A stretch of DNA of 64,000 nucleotides from an uncultured Clostridia bacterium (lineage in GTDB: Bacteria; Bacillota; Clostridia; UBA1381; UBA9506), in the NCBI GenBank assembly GCA_934438075.1, contig CAKSBF010000005.1, forward strand, positions 88,694-152,693. Reading direction: 5' to 3'. The notes beneath the pieces are model-generated. The model did no database searches and was not told where the DNA came from. It saw only the letters and a program-made list of their open reading frames with translations. Position 1 is the first letter of the stretch. Each line of letters begins with the position of its first letter. Made by a program: the position numbers and the translations under genes. Shown here piece after piece: positions 6,958 through 15,214 of this stretch.

Positions 6958-7437
6958 CTATTTGTGATAACTTTCATTTGCGTTAATCTTAAAAGAACGA
7001 TAAAGTTGCTCCAGCAAAATAACGCGCATTAATTGATGAGGAAATGTCATCTCTGAAAAGGACAAACGTAAAAGGCTGCGTTGCTTTACTTCTTCAGATA
7101 AGCCAAGTGAGCCTCCGATTACAAAAGCTAAATTGCTTTGCCCATGCAGGGCGCAATCCGATATTTTCCCCGCAAGCTGCATTGACGACATGTGTTTCCC
7201 CTCTACACACAAAGTAATAACCGCCTCATGCGAACCAATAGAAGATAAAATTTTTTGTCCTTCCCTGTGCAAAACAGCGATCTCCTCAGCCTTTGACGCA
7301 CGTTCCGGAATAGGCTCATCCGCAAGCTCCGTTATATTTAACTTCACAAAACGCGAAAGACGTTTAGCGTACTCCGCACAAGCATCCTTAAAATATTTTT
7401 CCTTCAGTTTTCCTACACAAATAATATGAATATTCAT
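6958..7437 (-). CDS. rlmH: 23S rRNA (pseudouridine-1915-N3)-methyltransferase
   Basis: Encodes 159 aa, the standard RlmH length. The protein starts MNIHIICVGKLKEKYFKDAC and ends RSFKINANESYHK, both strongly conserved in RlmH. FVIGGSLGLSEEVKQR and MTFPHQLMRVILLEQLYR build the SPOUT-type trefoil knot that binds SAM. The enzyme methylates pseudouridine 1915 in helix 69 of 23S rRNA as a homodimer on assembled ribosomes. It lies 4 bases after the upstream hydrolase gene; rlmH next to a YycJ/WalJ-type hydrolase is a common Firmicutes arrangement. Confidence 0.95.
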   Translation of the reverse strand: MNIHIICVGKLKEKYFKDACAEYAKRLSRFVKLNITELADEPIPERASKAEEIAVLHREGQKILSSIGSHEAVITLCVEGKHMSSMQLAGKISDCALHGQSNLAFVIGGSLGLSEEVKQRSLLRLSFSEMTFPHQLMRVILLEQLYRSFKINANESYHK

Positions 7438-7441
7438 ACTG

Positions 7442-8218
7442 TTACCTCAGCCAACATTGCGGCAATACATTCAGACCCACATCACTGCCGACTGCCAGTC
7501 CCTCCTCTCGCAAAATCGACTTCACCGTTTCATAGGCCAGCGACGGAACATTATTTTCTTTAGACAGATGTCCCAGCCAAAACGACCTTGTCCCCTGCTT
7601 TGCAAGCATAGTGCACAACCTTCCGCAAGCATCATTGGATAAATGACCTTTTTCACCAAGAATACGTTTTTTTAGCGGATATGGATAACGACCGCTGCGC
7701 AGCATCTCCAAATCGTGATTTGCCTCTATAATCACAGAATCACTGCCCGACAACTGCTCCAACACCTCGTCACTGATATGCCCCAAATCTGTCGCAATGG
7801 TAAACACGCTCCCACCATCCGAAAACCGGTAGCCAACAGGCTCTGCTGCATCATGCGGAATCGCAAACGGCCGAACCTTAAGACCTGCAATCTGAAACTC
7901 TCCGTTTGCCTTACAACGTTCCTGACATTCTGACGGGATCTTTCCGCAAATACTCTCCATATGTACCCAAGTGCCTTCCGTTGCATAAACCGGCATGTGA
8001 TACTTGCGCGCCAGCACACCGACACCCGAAACATGATCCCTGTGTTCATGCGTTACGAAAACAGCATCCAGTTTTTCCGGCACAACACCGACTCTCTCCA
8101 AACATTGTATAATATACTTCCCTGTTGCGCCGCAGTCAACTAAAAGATGAACGTTATCATTCGTAACATATGTGCAATTCCCGGAGGAACTGCTTAAAAA
8201 AGATTGGAATTTTATCAA
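7442..8218 (-). CDS. YycJ/WalJ-like MBL-fold metallo-hydrolase
   Basis: Encodes 258 aa. FLSSSSGNCTYV at the N-terminus and FVTHEHRDHVSGVGVLARKY (the HxHxDH zinc motif) are hallmarks of the YycJ/WalJ subfamily, nuclease-like metallo-beta-lactamase-fold enzymes linked to cell-wall and DNA-replication control in Firmicutes. IEANHDLEMLRSGRYP and WLGHLSKENN supply further metal and active-site residues. The start is TTG at 8218, one base after the upstream stop, with GGAG in the end of that gene as ribosome site. It is co-transcribed with the ThrE-type genes upstream and rlmH downstream. Confidence 0.85.
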   Translation of the reverse strand: MIKFQSFLSSSSGNCTYVTNDNVHLLVDCGATGKYIIQCLERVGVVPEKLDAVFVTHEHRDHVSGVGVLARKYHMPVYATEGTWVHMESICGKIPSECQERCKANGEFQIAGLKVRPFAIPHDAAEPVGYRFSDGGSVFTIATDLGHISDEVLEQLSGSDSVIIEANHDLEMLRSGRYPYPLKKRILGEKGHLSNDACGRLCTMLAKQGTRSFWLGHLSKENNVPSLAYETVKSILREEGLAVGSDVGLNVLPQCWLR

Positions 8219-8219
8219 C

Positions 8220-8693
8220 TTATTCAGCTCCGTGTAAAAAGTTTTTTCCCTGTTTCCAGCGACTAAGCGCCGCCCGCAAAATCCGAAAACAGGAAGATAT
8301 TAAAATCAATCCCAGGGCAATTGCCCCGCCAATTTTTAAAGTTTCAATGCCGCCGGCGATAAAGCTTTCCGCATTACCAAGCAAACACTCTCTCATAGTC
8401 CGGTATATTGTCAACCCGGGTACTGTCGGAATAATTCCCGGTATCAGGCAAACCGTCACCGGCATATGATAGCACATTGCCGTTAATTCCGAATACAGCG
8501 CCGCTGCCCCTCCTGCCAAAAAATATGCTGCCAGCCCGGACATACCAAGACCATCGGCGGCCAACAAATACACCGCCCAGGCAAACGCCCCGCAAAATGC
8601 GGCAATTACAATTTTGACACCGCGTATCTGATAAATGAGAGAAAAACCGATGCAGGCGCAAAAAGCAGCAATACAAGGAATAATATAATGCAT
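8220..8693 (-). CDS. ThrE-type threonine/serine exporter, small subunit
   Basis: Encodes 157 aa, nearly all hydrophobic, with about four to five helices. It carries PVTVCLIPGIIPTVPGLTIY near residues 75-95, the conserved proline/glycine motif of the short ThrE_2 half. In many Firmicutes the exporter is split into a long N-terminal half with a cytosolic domain and this short half, and both are needed. The partner is the upstream gene at 8769. The ribosome site GGAAAGGGA precedes ATG at 8693. Amino-acid export is the family role; the true substrate is unknown. Confidence 0.8.
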   Translation of the reverse strand: MHYIIPCIAAFCACIGFSLIYQIRGVKIVIAAFCGAFAWAVYLLAADGLGMSGLAAYFLAGGAAALYSELTAMCYHMPVTVCLIPGIIPTVPGLTIYRTMRECLLGNAESFIAGGIETLKIGGAIALGLILISSCFRILRAALSRWKQGKNFLHGAE

Positions 8694-8768
8694 TTTATAA
8701 TCGTCCCTTTCCGCGCCAAGCGCATAAAACTTTAGAGAAAAACAAGAATTTCTGATAATTGGCTTCTG

Positions 8769-9518
8769 TCACCATAAAAATATAACTGCAGCTCCCAAAG
8801 CAATGGCGGTAGCCGTAAAAAAGGCCTCTGCCATGCGTGACATCCCGGACATATAGTCTGTTGCAATAAAATCACGTATACTGTTGGTTAGTGCAACCCC
8901 GGGCACGAGATTCATTAAAATTCCAATGATAATAATATCCATATGCAATCCGGCAAACATATAACTTATCCAAAAAGCTCCCAAGGCCGCGACAGCGCTC
9001 GCCGCCGCAGTAGTAAAAAAAGGTGATGTTTTCAGGCTTTCCAGCAAAAGCATAGTCATACGCACCACAATACCAATACCAAGCGCCACACCGCCGTCAG
9101 CTAATGAACCGCCAAAAAATATTGCAAATGCGCCTGAAATTAGTGCATATGCAAAAACAGAAATTTTGGCCGAATATAACGGTCGGTTTTCTATTTCATT
9201 CATTTTTCGTATCATTTCCTCATAAGAAGGTTTTTGCTCACAGATGTAGCGCGAAAGAGCGTTTAATTGATCCACCCGATCCAAATTAGTTGTGATACTG
9301 CGAATACGCCGCGTTTGGGTATATGTTTCACCGTTGTTCTCCAAAGTGATAATCAAAGTGGACGAAATCGCAAAAATATGCGATTGCTCCACCTGATATG
9401 CCATGCAAATCCGCGAAACAGTATCTTCTACACGGCTGATTTCTGCTCCATTGCGCAGCAAAAAATACCCCAGATATGATGCGGCATCAAGAATTTGCTT
9501 TGTTTCCGGCTGCTGCAA
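8769..9518 (-). CDS. ThrE-type threonine/serine exporter, large subunit
   Basis: Encodes 249 aa. The N-terminal cytosolic region has the family signature GAEISRVEDTVSRICMAY, followed by HIFAISSTLIITLENNGE. Residues 120-249 form about five membrane helices, including ILMNLVPGVALTNSIRDFI, the motif expected of ThrE proteins. It starts with TTG at 9518, with AAGGAG eight bases before. A 75-bp gap precedes the short partner subunit. It follows the ROK regulator by 26 bp and may share its transcript. Confidence 0.85.
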   Translation of the reverse strand: MQQPETKQILDAASYLGYFLLRNGAEISRVEDTVSRICMAYQVEQSHIFAISSTLIITLENNGETYTQTRRIRSITTNLDRVDQLNALSRYICEQKPSYEEMIRKMNEIENRPLYSAKISVFAYALISGAFAIFFGGSLADGGVALGIGIVVRMTMLLLESLKTSPFFTTAAASAVAALGAFWISYMFAGLHMDIIIIGILMNLVPGVALTNSIRDFIATDYMSGMSRMAEAFFTATAIALGAAVIFLW

Positions 9519-9544
9519 AAAAACTCACTCCTTATAAGTACCGT

Positions 9545-10711
9545 CTACTGTACGATATTTCCCGAAAAATTTAAGTCAAACAGGCGATCACATAAATTGA
9601 TAGCGGCACCGCGGATGGTTTCATCCTCACCGACCGTTATTTCCCGAATAATCAATCCCTTTGTCAGCGCTGGGTATGCACGCCGTTTCATCTCTTCCGC
9701 CGCTTTATCCAAGACTACCCGGCAATCCGCAAATGCACCGGCATTTACAACCAAAATGGACGGATTAAGCAGGTTTATCATGTTTGCAAGACCAATCCCC
9801 AGATATTGCGCGCATTCGCCAATCGCCTCCTCCGCTGCCCTGTCAGCCTGTGTATAGAGCTGCGCTATGGTTTTAAGCTCCACTGTTTCACCTGTCTTTT
9901 CCTCATAGAGACGAACAACACGCTGAGCTGAGCACATTGCCTCCAAGCAACCTCTGTTTCCGCAAAAACATAACTCCCCGTCCTTTTCCACAGTGGTATG
10001 GCCCACCTCACCCAAAAGAGCTCGGCTTACCGCGCCCTGGTAAAACTGCATGGCGCCGATGCCGTTTTCCAAATCAACAAAAAGCATATTTTCCGCCTCC
10101 TGGCGCTCCCGGCAGCAAAAATACCAAACTGCTTTTACCAATGAATTGTTTTCAACAAATACCGGCAAATCAGTCTCTCGCTCCAAAATTTTCTTTATAT
10201 CAAATTCATGCCATTTTAGGCTCGCCGATAAAATGAAACGGCTGCTATCTAGCACCAAACCGGAAATAGACACTCCGATACCCAAAATTTTCTCTTTTCC
10301 ATATTCTTTAATCATGCCGCGCACATGCTCCCGAACAAGAGAAATGACCCTCTCTGCTGATATTTTTTCGGTCTCTACGCGAACACGCGTGATGATCCTT
10401 CCCTCCATATCTGTAAAAGAAATTGTCATGTTTCCTTCATGAAGTGAAATACAGATCAAGCCATATGCCTCTGCCCGAAAACGAAGCAAGGCACTTTTGC
10501 GTCCAACACGCCCCACCTGCTCAATCCCGCTCTCTTCTAAAAGGCCTATATCCAGCAGATATGTAATAATATTTGTAATAGATGAGAGTGACAAACCGGT
10601 TTCGGCGGCTATTTGCGGTCTTGCCGTTTCCGGGTTGCGCCTTACATAATTCAGCACCTTAAGACGGTTTATTTTTTGCATAAGCTGCACGTTTCCAACC
10701 TGTCTGTTCAT
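9545..10711 (-). CDS. ROK-family transcriptional regulator (XylR/NagC-like)
   Basis: Encodes 388 aa. Residues 10-75 form a winged HTH (NRLKVLNYVRRNPETARPQI, then GLSLSSITNIITYL). The rest is a ROK sugar-kinase-like domain: ILGIGVSISGLVLDS, GALSRALLGEVGHT-type glycine motif (here GAVSRALLGEVGHTTV) and the zinc site GELCFCGNRGCLEAM. ROK repressors bind sugars or sugar phosphates and leave DNA. It is transcribed away from the Gfo/Idh/MocA gene; the spacer carries two strong promoters and a 27-bp palindrome (10823-10849), so it probably controls that gene and perhaps itself. Confidence 0.9.
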   Translation of the reverse strand: MNRQVGNVQLMQKINRLKVLNYVRRNPETARPQIAAETGLSLSSITNIITYLLDIGLLEESGIEQVGRVGRKSALLRFRAEAYGLICISLHEGNMTISFTDMEGRIITRVRVETEKISAERVISLVREHVRGMIKEYGKEKILGIGVSISGLVLDSSRFILSASLKWHEFDIKKILERETDLPVFVENNSLVKAVWYFCCRERQEAENMLFVDLENGIGAMQFYQGAVSRALLGEVGHTTVEKDGELCFCGNRGCLEAMCSAQRVVRLYEEKTGETVELKTIAQLYTQADRAAEEAIGECAQYLGIGLANMINLLNPSILVVNAGAFADCRVVLDKAAEEMKRRAYPALTKGLIIREITVGEDETIRGAAINLCDRLFDLNFSGNIVQ

Positions 10712-10753
10712 TCGCCAAGCTCTCCTTCCCCAATTATTTCAACGATTAAATTA

Positions 10754-10782
10754 ATTGTAGCATTTTCAAACACAATTGTCAA
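10754..10782 (-). promoter_or_regulatory. promoter of the ROK regulator
   Basis: On the minus strand TTGACA (10782-10777) and TACAAT (10759-10754) are 17 bp apart. Downstream, TAATTT and GAAATAATT resemble half-sites of the palindrome over the divergent promoter, suggesting weak autoregulation. Confidence 0.75.
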
Positions 10783-10797
10783 CTTATATTCTGCATA

Positions 10798-10826
10798 TTG
10801 ACAAGCATTTCTTAAAATGATATAAT
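10798..10826 (+). promoter_or_regulatory. consensus promoter of the Gfo/Idh/MocA gene
   Basis: A perfect TTGACA at 10798-10803 and a perfect TATAAT at 10821-10826 are exactly 17 bp apart. Such a strong promoter is normally held by a repressor, and an operator overlaps it. Confidence 0.9.
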
Positions 10827-10849
10827 TTATTTATTACATAAATAAATTA
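10823..10849 (+). promoter_or_regulatory. 27-bp perfect interrupted palindrome, likely ROK operator
   Basis: Arms TAATTTATTTAT and ATAAATAAATTA are exact complements around the centre TAC. The site covers the -10 box and start of transcription. The TTATTT...AAATAA core resembles known NagC/Mlc/XylR operators, and the divergent gene is a ROK regulator. Confidence 0.75.
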
Positions 10850-10864
10850 ACAGGGGTGATGGTT

Positions 10865-11923
10865 TTGAAAAACTCAACATCAGAGAAAATTAAGTGGGGT
10901 GTCATCGGCTGCGGCGGCATAGCCGACAGAAGAACGCTGCCGGGTATGATGCTGGCGGATAACGCAGAATTAGTTGCTGTGATGGATGCCGATCGTGAGG
11001 CAGCGGAGCGCGTAAAAGAAAAATACCATGCAAAATATGCTTTTGATAACTTTGAAGATTTGCTTGCACTGAAAGAAATACAGGCTGTCTATATCGCATC
11101 CCCTGTCTTTTGTCATAAAGAGCAGGCAACAGCGGCAGCAAAGGCAAAAAAAGATATTTTAATCGAAAAACCGGTTGGTCTGACTTCTGCAGAAGCGGAA
11201 GAGATAGCTGATATTTGCAAAACGGAAGGTGTAAAGCTTGGCGTCGGCTTTATGATGCGATTTCATGCATACCACCAAAAAATGAAAGAATTAATCGCAA
11301 GCGGAACCATTGGCGAAATCGTCTCCGCGCGCGCACAACTCACCTGCTGGTATCCTGAAATGGAAAATTGCTGGAGGCAGGATAAAAAACTCTCCGGCGG
11401 CGGCGCTATGATGGATATGGGAATCCATTGCATCGACTTAATCCGCTATATTACCGGTTTGGAGGTCCGCGAGGCCGCAGGCATGTGCGGAAATCAGATC
11501 TTCAAATATGGCGTGGAAGATGCAGGCTCGGTATTACTGCATATGGAAAACGGCGCCATCTGTTTTGTAGATTCTAATTTTAACATACCCGATGCCGCCG
11601 CAAAATGCCGAATTGAATTTTACGGCACAAAGGGTTCTATTTTTGCCCAGGGGACTATTTCACAGGTTGAAGGCGGCGTAGTTGAGGTTTTAAGCGCAGA
11701 TGACACGGCAGACTACGATGCCTCACAGAATAGAGACAATATTAAACCGCTTGATGTCAGCGTGGAATTTGGCAATATGTACACCAAAGAAATTGAAGCA
11801 TTTGGCCGTGCTGTGGCGGGGTACAACGAAATTCCGGTCACTGCCGAAGATGCTATTCGCTCACAAAAAATTGTTGAAGCTGCGTATGAAAGCAGCAAAA
11901 GCGGAAAGTATATGCGCCTATAG
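10865..11923 (+). CDS. Gfo/Idh/MocA-family NAD(P)-dependent oxidoreductase
   Basis: Encodes 352 aa. KWGVIGCGGIADRR is the N-terminal dinucleotide-binding loop and KDILIEKPVGLTSAEAEEI holds the EKP motif with the catalytic-site Lys. GGAMMDMGIHCIDLIRYITG carries the conserved Asp/His of the substrate pocket. Members oxidise sugars, inositols or sugar acids. I place the start at TTG 10865, six bases after GGGGTG, rather than at the GTG/ATG inside the ribosome site. Regulation by the divergent ROK protein at the palindrome 10823-10849 is likely, so the substrate is probably a sugar derivative. Confidence 0.9.
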   Translation: MKNSTSEKIKWGVIGCGGIADRRTLPGMMLADNAELVAVMDADREAAERVKEKYHAKYAFDNFEDLLALKEIQAVYIASPVFCHKEQATAAAKAKKDILIEKPVGLTSAEAEEIADICKTEGVKLGVGFMMRFHAYHQKMKELIASGTIGEIVSARAQLTCWYPEMENCWRQDKKLSGGGAMMDMGIHCIDLIRYITGLEVREAAGMCGNQIFKYGVEDAGSVLLHMENGAICFVDSNFNIPDAAAKCRIEFYGTKGSIFAQGTISQVEGGVVEVLSADDTADYDASQNRDNIKPLDVSVEFGNMYTKEIEAFGRAVAGYNEIPVTAEDAIRSQKIVEAAYESSKSGKYMRL

Positions 11924-11990
11924 GCGGCAATTTGCTGTTTGTATTGCATAAAAAATTTCATGATAAACTCCATTTATCTTACAAACAATC

Positions 11991-12032
11991 AAAAAATCCC
12001 CTCTCTGTTTTTGTGAAGACAGAGAGGGGATT
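11991..12032 (-). terminator. strong intrinsic terminator (minus strand)
   Basis: A 13-bp perfect stem, AATCCCCTCTCTG (11995-12007) with CAGAGAGGGGATT (12020-12032), is followed on the minus strand by TTTTTT (11996-11991). It ends transcription coming from the acyl-CoA-synthetase operon and may also block the convergent Gfo/Idh transcript. Confidence 0.9.
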
Positions 12033-12039
12033 CATGATT

Positions 12040-12208
12040 TAAATTGGAACAACGCTCCTGCTTTGCCCGCAAAGAACAGAGCTTGAAACAGATTACTACC
12101 TATGCAGAGAACAATAGACCCTCATGATTGCAGTGGGAGATTAAAACTCTCTCCGCAATTCTGAAACGGAACCCGCCGCCTAATTGACGGGATGCATCTG
12201 CACTTAGG
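12040..12208 (-). ncRNA. structured RNA candidate or structured 3' UTR
   Basis: This gene-free stretch holds nested complementary segments. ACCT-A-TGCAGA (12096-12106) pairs with TCTGCA-CTT-AGGT (about 12195-12207) and encloses an apical hairpin ATTGC/GCAAT plus GGGAGA/TCTCTCC. A further hairpin (GCTCCTG.CTTTG with CAAAG.CAGAGC) lies towards the terminator at 11991-12032. The T-tract favours the minus strand, as a small RNA or the long 3' UTR of the acyl-CoA synthetase. It matches no riboswitch or housekeeping RNA that I can name. Confidence 0.4.
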
Positions 12209-12220
12209 TTATATTATTGC

Positions 12221-13906
12221 TTATTGCCCTTTTTTCTCATCCGCTTCCCGAATCTCTACTCTGCGGATTTTACCGCTGATTGTTTTCGGAAGCTCATCTA
12301 CAAATTCTACAATACGCGGATATTTATAAGGCGCAGTGGTCTTTTTTACATGGTTCTGCAATTCTTTTTTCAATTCTTCACTTGCAGTATAGCCTTTCGC
12401 AAGCACAATAGTTGCCTTAACCACCTGTCCGCGCAATTCATCCGGAACAGCAGTAATTGCGGTTTCCAAAACAGCCGGATGCTCCAACAATGCGCTTTCT
12501 ACTTCAAAAGGTCCGATACGATAGCCGGAACACTTAATGACATCATCCGTGCGGCCAACAAACCACAGATAACCATCCTCATCCTTCCATGCGATGTCTC
12601 CCGTGTGGTAGATGCCATCATGCCAAACACTCTTCGTGCGCTCTTCATCTTTATAATATCCCATAAACATTCCGAACGGAACCTTTGTGTCTTGGCGAAT
12701 AACAATCTCGCCCTCCTCGCCCTCACGGCACGATTCTCCATTCGGATGAATAATATCAACGCCTAATTTAGGCATCGGTTTGCCCATAGAACCCGGTTTT
12801 GGTTCCATCCAAGGAGTTGTGCTGATCGTTAAAACCGTCTCTGTTTGTCCGAAACCTTCGTGCAGCTTAATACCGGTTGCCTTTAAAAATTGATGATAAA
12901 TTTCCGGATTCAGCGGTTCGCCCGCGATCGTACAATATTTCAGACTTGATAAATCAAATTTGGTTAAATCTTCTTTGATGAAGAACCGGTAAATAGTCGG
13001 CGGCGCACAGAAAGATTCAATGCGATACTGTTCAATTTTATGCAACAAATCCACCGGCTGAAATTTTGCAGAATAATCGTAAGTGAATACGGTAGCTTCA
13101 CAAAGCCATTGACCGTACAGTTTGCCCCATACAGCTTTTCCCCATCCGGTGTCTGCAACGGTAAAATGCAGTCTGCCCGGAACGAGGTTATGCCAGAATT
13201 TTGCCGTAATGACATGTGCCAGCGGATAAGAAAAATTGTGTACCACCATTTTCGGATGCCCGGTAGTGCCGGATGTAAAATACATCAGCATCATATCACT
13301 AATAGCTGTGGCCTCCGAACCCTGCGGTCGTTCAAAATGTTCATCAGCGGCCTCAACCCCGCTGTTAAAATCAAGCCAGCCTTCCGGCAGATCCCTACTT
13401 TCTGCTGCATGCACAAAAATGCGATTAACCAGTGTCGGACATTCCGGCACAGCCGCGTTCACGTGATCGGGAACATCTCCGTCACCCGTTGCAACAATGG
13501 TTGTAATATCCGCTGCATTACAGCGGTAAACAATATCTTTTTGCGTTAAAAGATGCGTTGCAGGAATGGCCACCGCACCGATTTTATGAAGCGCTACCAT
13601 AGAAAACCAGAACTGGTAATGTCTTTTTAAAATCAGCATAACAAAATCACCCTTTTTAATGCCGAGTGATTTAAAATAATTTGCCGTTTTATCAGACATA
13701 CGCTTCATATCCGCAAAGGTAAAGATATGTTCTTCCCCATGGTCGTTACACCAGATCATAGCCTTTGCATCAGGTGTTCTTTCTGCCAAAACATCTACAA
13801 CATCGTAGCCGAAATTAAAATTTTCCGGCATATTGATGTCAAAATTATTAGTAAAATCCTCCTGAGAGGTAAAATCTGTTCTTACATATTGGTTAACTAA
13901 ATTCAT
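12221..13906 (-). CDS. acyl-CoA synthetase (AMP-forming, ACSM/acetate-CoA-ligase-like)
   Basis: Encodes 561 aa. It has MMLMYFTSGTTGHPKMVVHN, the P-loop that binds ATP, then LHEGFGQTETVLT for adenylate binding and YHTGDIAWKDEDGYLWFVGR with the hinge Asp. PKTISGKIRRVEIR at the C-terminus contains the catalytic Lys. The enzyme activates a carboxylic acid through an acyl-adenylate to acyl-CoA. The start at 13906 (MNLVNQYVRTDF) matches family N-termini better than the longer reading from 13993. It is the last gene of a three-gene operon with an XRE-cupin regulator and a thioesterase. It is probably a medium-chain or aromatic acid ligase; the substrate is not determined. Confidence 0.9.
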   Translation of the reverse strand: MNLVNQYVRTDFTSQEDFTNNFDINMPENFNFGYDVVDVLAERTPDAKAMIWCNDHGEEHIFTFADMKRMSDKTANYFKSLGIKKGDFVMLILKRHYQFWFSMVALHKIGAVAIPATHLLTQKDIVYRCNAADITTIVATGDGDVPDHVNAAVPECPTLVNRIFVHAAESRDLPEGWLDFNSGVEAADEHFERPQGSEATAISDMMLMYFTSGTTGHPKMVVHNFSYPLAHVITAKFWHNLVPGRLHFTVADTGWGKAVWGKLYGQWLCEATVFTYDYSAKFQPVDLLHKIEQYRIESFCAPPTIYRFFIKEDLTKFDLSSLKYCTIAGEPLNPEIYHQFLKATGIKLHEGFGQTETVLTISTTPWMEPKPGSMGKPMPKLGVDIIHPNGESCREGEEGEIVIRQDTKVPFGMFMGYYKDEERTKSVWHDGIYHTGDIAWKDEDGYLWFVGRTDDVIKCSGYRIGPFEVESALLEHPAVLETAITAVPDELRGQVVKATIVLAKGYTASEELKKELQNHVKKTTAPYKYPRIVEFVDELPKTISGKIRRVEIREADEKKGQ

Positions 13907-14032
13907 TTTTAACGATACCTTTCCGCTCACAGAATATAGTTTGCATCTCTCAAAGTGAGCCGTGCGAGAAATGCCGATTTCTGTTTTTTGCACTGCGCTT
14001 CATCAAAGTCCGAAATCATAGTTTTGACGAAA

Positions 14033-14590
14033 TCAGTGCATGATAATGGCAAGGAAACGTGCCGGTTTACCATCCAGCGCCTTCATACCGTGCGGATAAG
14101 TCGAATCAAAGTAAATACTGTCACCCGGCTCTAAAATCATGCTTTTTCCGTTAATTCTCAGTTCCAGCCTGCCCTCCAAAAGATAATTAAACTCCTGACC
14201 GGGATGGTGGTTCTCCGCGATTTTTTCATTCTCCGCTGTCGGCGGTACTGTAACCATAAACGGCTCTGATTTTTTGCTGCCAAAATTATACGCAAGATTT
14301 TGATACTCATATTCCTGCCGCCGGTCAACAGATAAACCCTTGCCGTTTTTTACGACAGAATAGACCTTTAAACGCGGATTATCTCCACTTAAAATGGCAG
14401 TCAGTTCCACGCCGAATTTCTCCGCAACATCATATAAAAAGCTTACGGGGATATCCACTTCGCCACTCTCGTACTGCTCATACTGCTCAATCGGAATATG
14501 AAATTCGCGTGCCAGAGCTTCTTTGGAGATATCCTCCACTTCACGCAAACCTCTGAGTCGCATAGCTACTTGTCTCAATTGTTCTGACAT
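14033..14590 (-). CDS. XRE-family regulator with C-terminal cupin
   Basis: Encodes 185 aa. Residues 8-65 form a helix-turn-helix (RLRGLREVEDISKEALAREF...YEQYESGEVDIPVS). Residues 110-185 form a cupin: HHPGQEFNYLLEGRLELRIN, then LEPGDSIYFDSTYPHGMKAL. The pairing of an XRE HTH with a cupin usually senses a small ligand such as an acid or CoA-related metabolite. It sits between a thioesterase gene (13 bp upstream) and an acyl-CoA synthetase, so it probably regulates this operon. Confidence 0.9.
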   Translation of the reverse strand: MSEQLRQVAMRLRGLREVEDISKEALAREFHIPIEQYEQYESGEVDIPVSFLYDVAEKFGVELTAILSGDNPRLKVYSVVKNGKGLSVDRRQEYEYQNLAYNFGSKKSEPFMVTVPPTAENEKIAENHHPGQEFNYLLEGRLELRINGKSMILEPGDSIYFDSTYPHGMKALDGKPARFLAIIMH

Positions 14591-14603
14591 TATTTTTCCT
14601 CCT

Positions 14604-15002
14604 TTATCCTTCTATTAAACGCGGTACTCGCGTTGGTCTTCCTTCATCATTCAGTGCAACAAAAACCAAATTAGCTTCATTTGTCATAATGGTGGTGCCC
14701 GTCTGCAAATTTTCTGCCCATACATCAACTTTAATTTTCATGGAAGTATTACCAACAGAAACTAATGCAGCTGTCAGCGTTACCATTTCTCCCAACCGAA
14801 CCGGATGCTTAAAATCAAGGCTGTCCATAGCGACCGTTGCCACTACATGGTTAGAATGTTTTGATGCAGCAAGAGCCGCCGCAATGTCAATCCAATGCAT
14901 CAACGTGCCGCCTTTTAAGTTATTAAGCAAATTGACATCATTCGGCAAAACAAGCTGAGTCATATTTACTACAGAATCACTGATTTTTTTGGTTTTTTCC
15001 AT
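14604..15002 (-). CDS. hotdog-fold acyl-CoA thioesterase
   Basis: Encodes 132 aa. NNLKGGTLMHWIDIAAALAA is the hotdog helix region with the catalytic Asp of YciA/BACH-type enzymes. VATVAMDSLDFKHPVRLGEM and EANLVFVALNDEGRPTRVP complete the fold. It hydrolyses acyl-CoA to free acid and CoA, opposing the ligase in the same operon. I chose ATG at 15002 because TAGGAG lies about six bases before it. Co-expression of a thioesterase and a ligase suggests control of a CoA-thioester pool. Confidence 0.85.
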   Translation of the reverse strand: MEKTKKISDSVVNMTQLVLPNDVNLLNNLKGGTLMHWIDIAAALAASKHSNHVVATVAMDSLDFKHPVRLGEMVTLTAALVSVGNTSMKIKVDVWAENLQTGTTIMTNEANLVFVALNDEGRPTRVPRLIEG

Positions 15003-15039
15003 AGCAGTTCTCCTAATTGTTATAATCATAATTTCTTTT

Positions 15040-15045
15040 ATTATA
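15040..15045 (-). promoter_or_regulatory. extended -10 of the thioesterase operon
   Basis: On the minus strand TATAAT is preceded by TGT (TGTTATAAT), an extended -10. No good -35 is seen. It lies about 38 bp upstream of the thioesterase start. Confidence 0.5.
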
Positions 15046-15214
15046 ACAGATTTTTCACTAAAATAAAATACCTTTTCACAAAAAGCACATTTTGTCTGTA
15101 AAAAATTACCATAAGCAAAAATCGTTTTATTTTTTTAATAAAATTATCCTGCATGTTTTTTTAAAATAAATATAAACTAAAAGACGTAAATGAAACGAAA
15201 TTAAGGTGAAAACA

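Noticed and set aside
11991..12208. 6S RNA or T-box leader
   Set aside because: The closing stem encloses only about 110 nt, no T-box TGGnACCGCG motif is present, and no regulated gene follows on the relevant strand.
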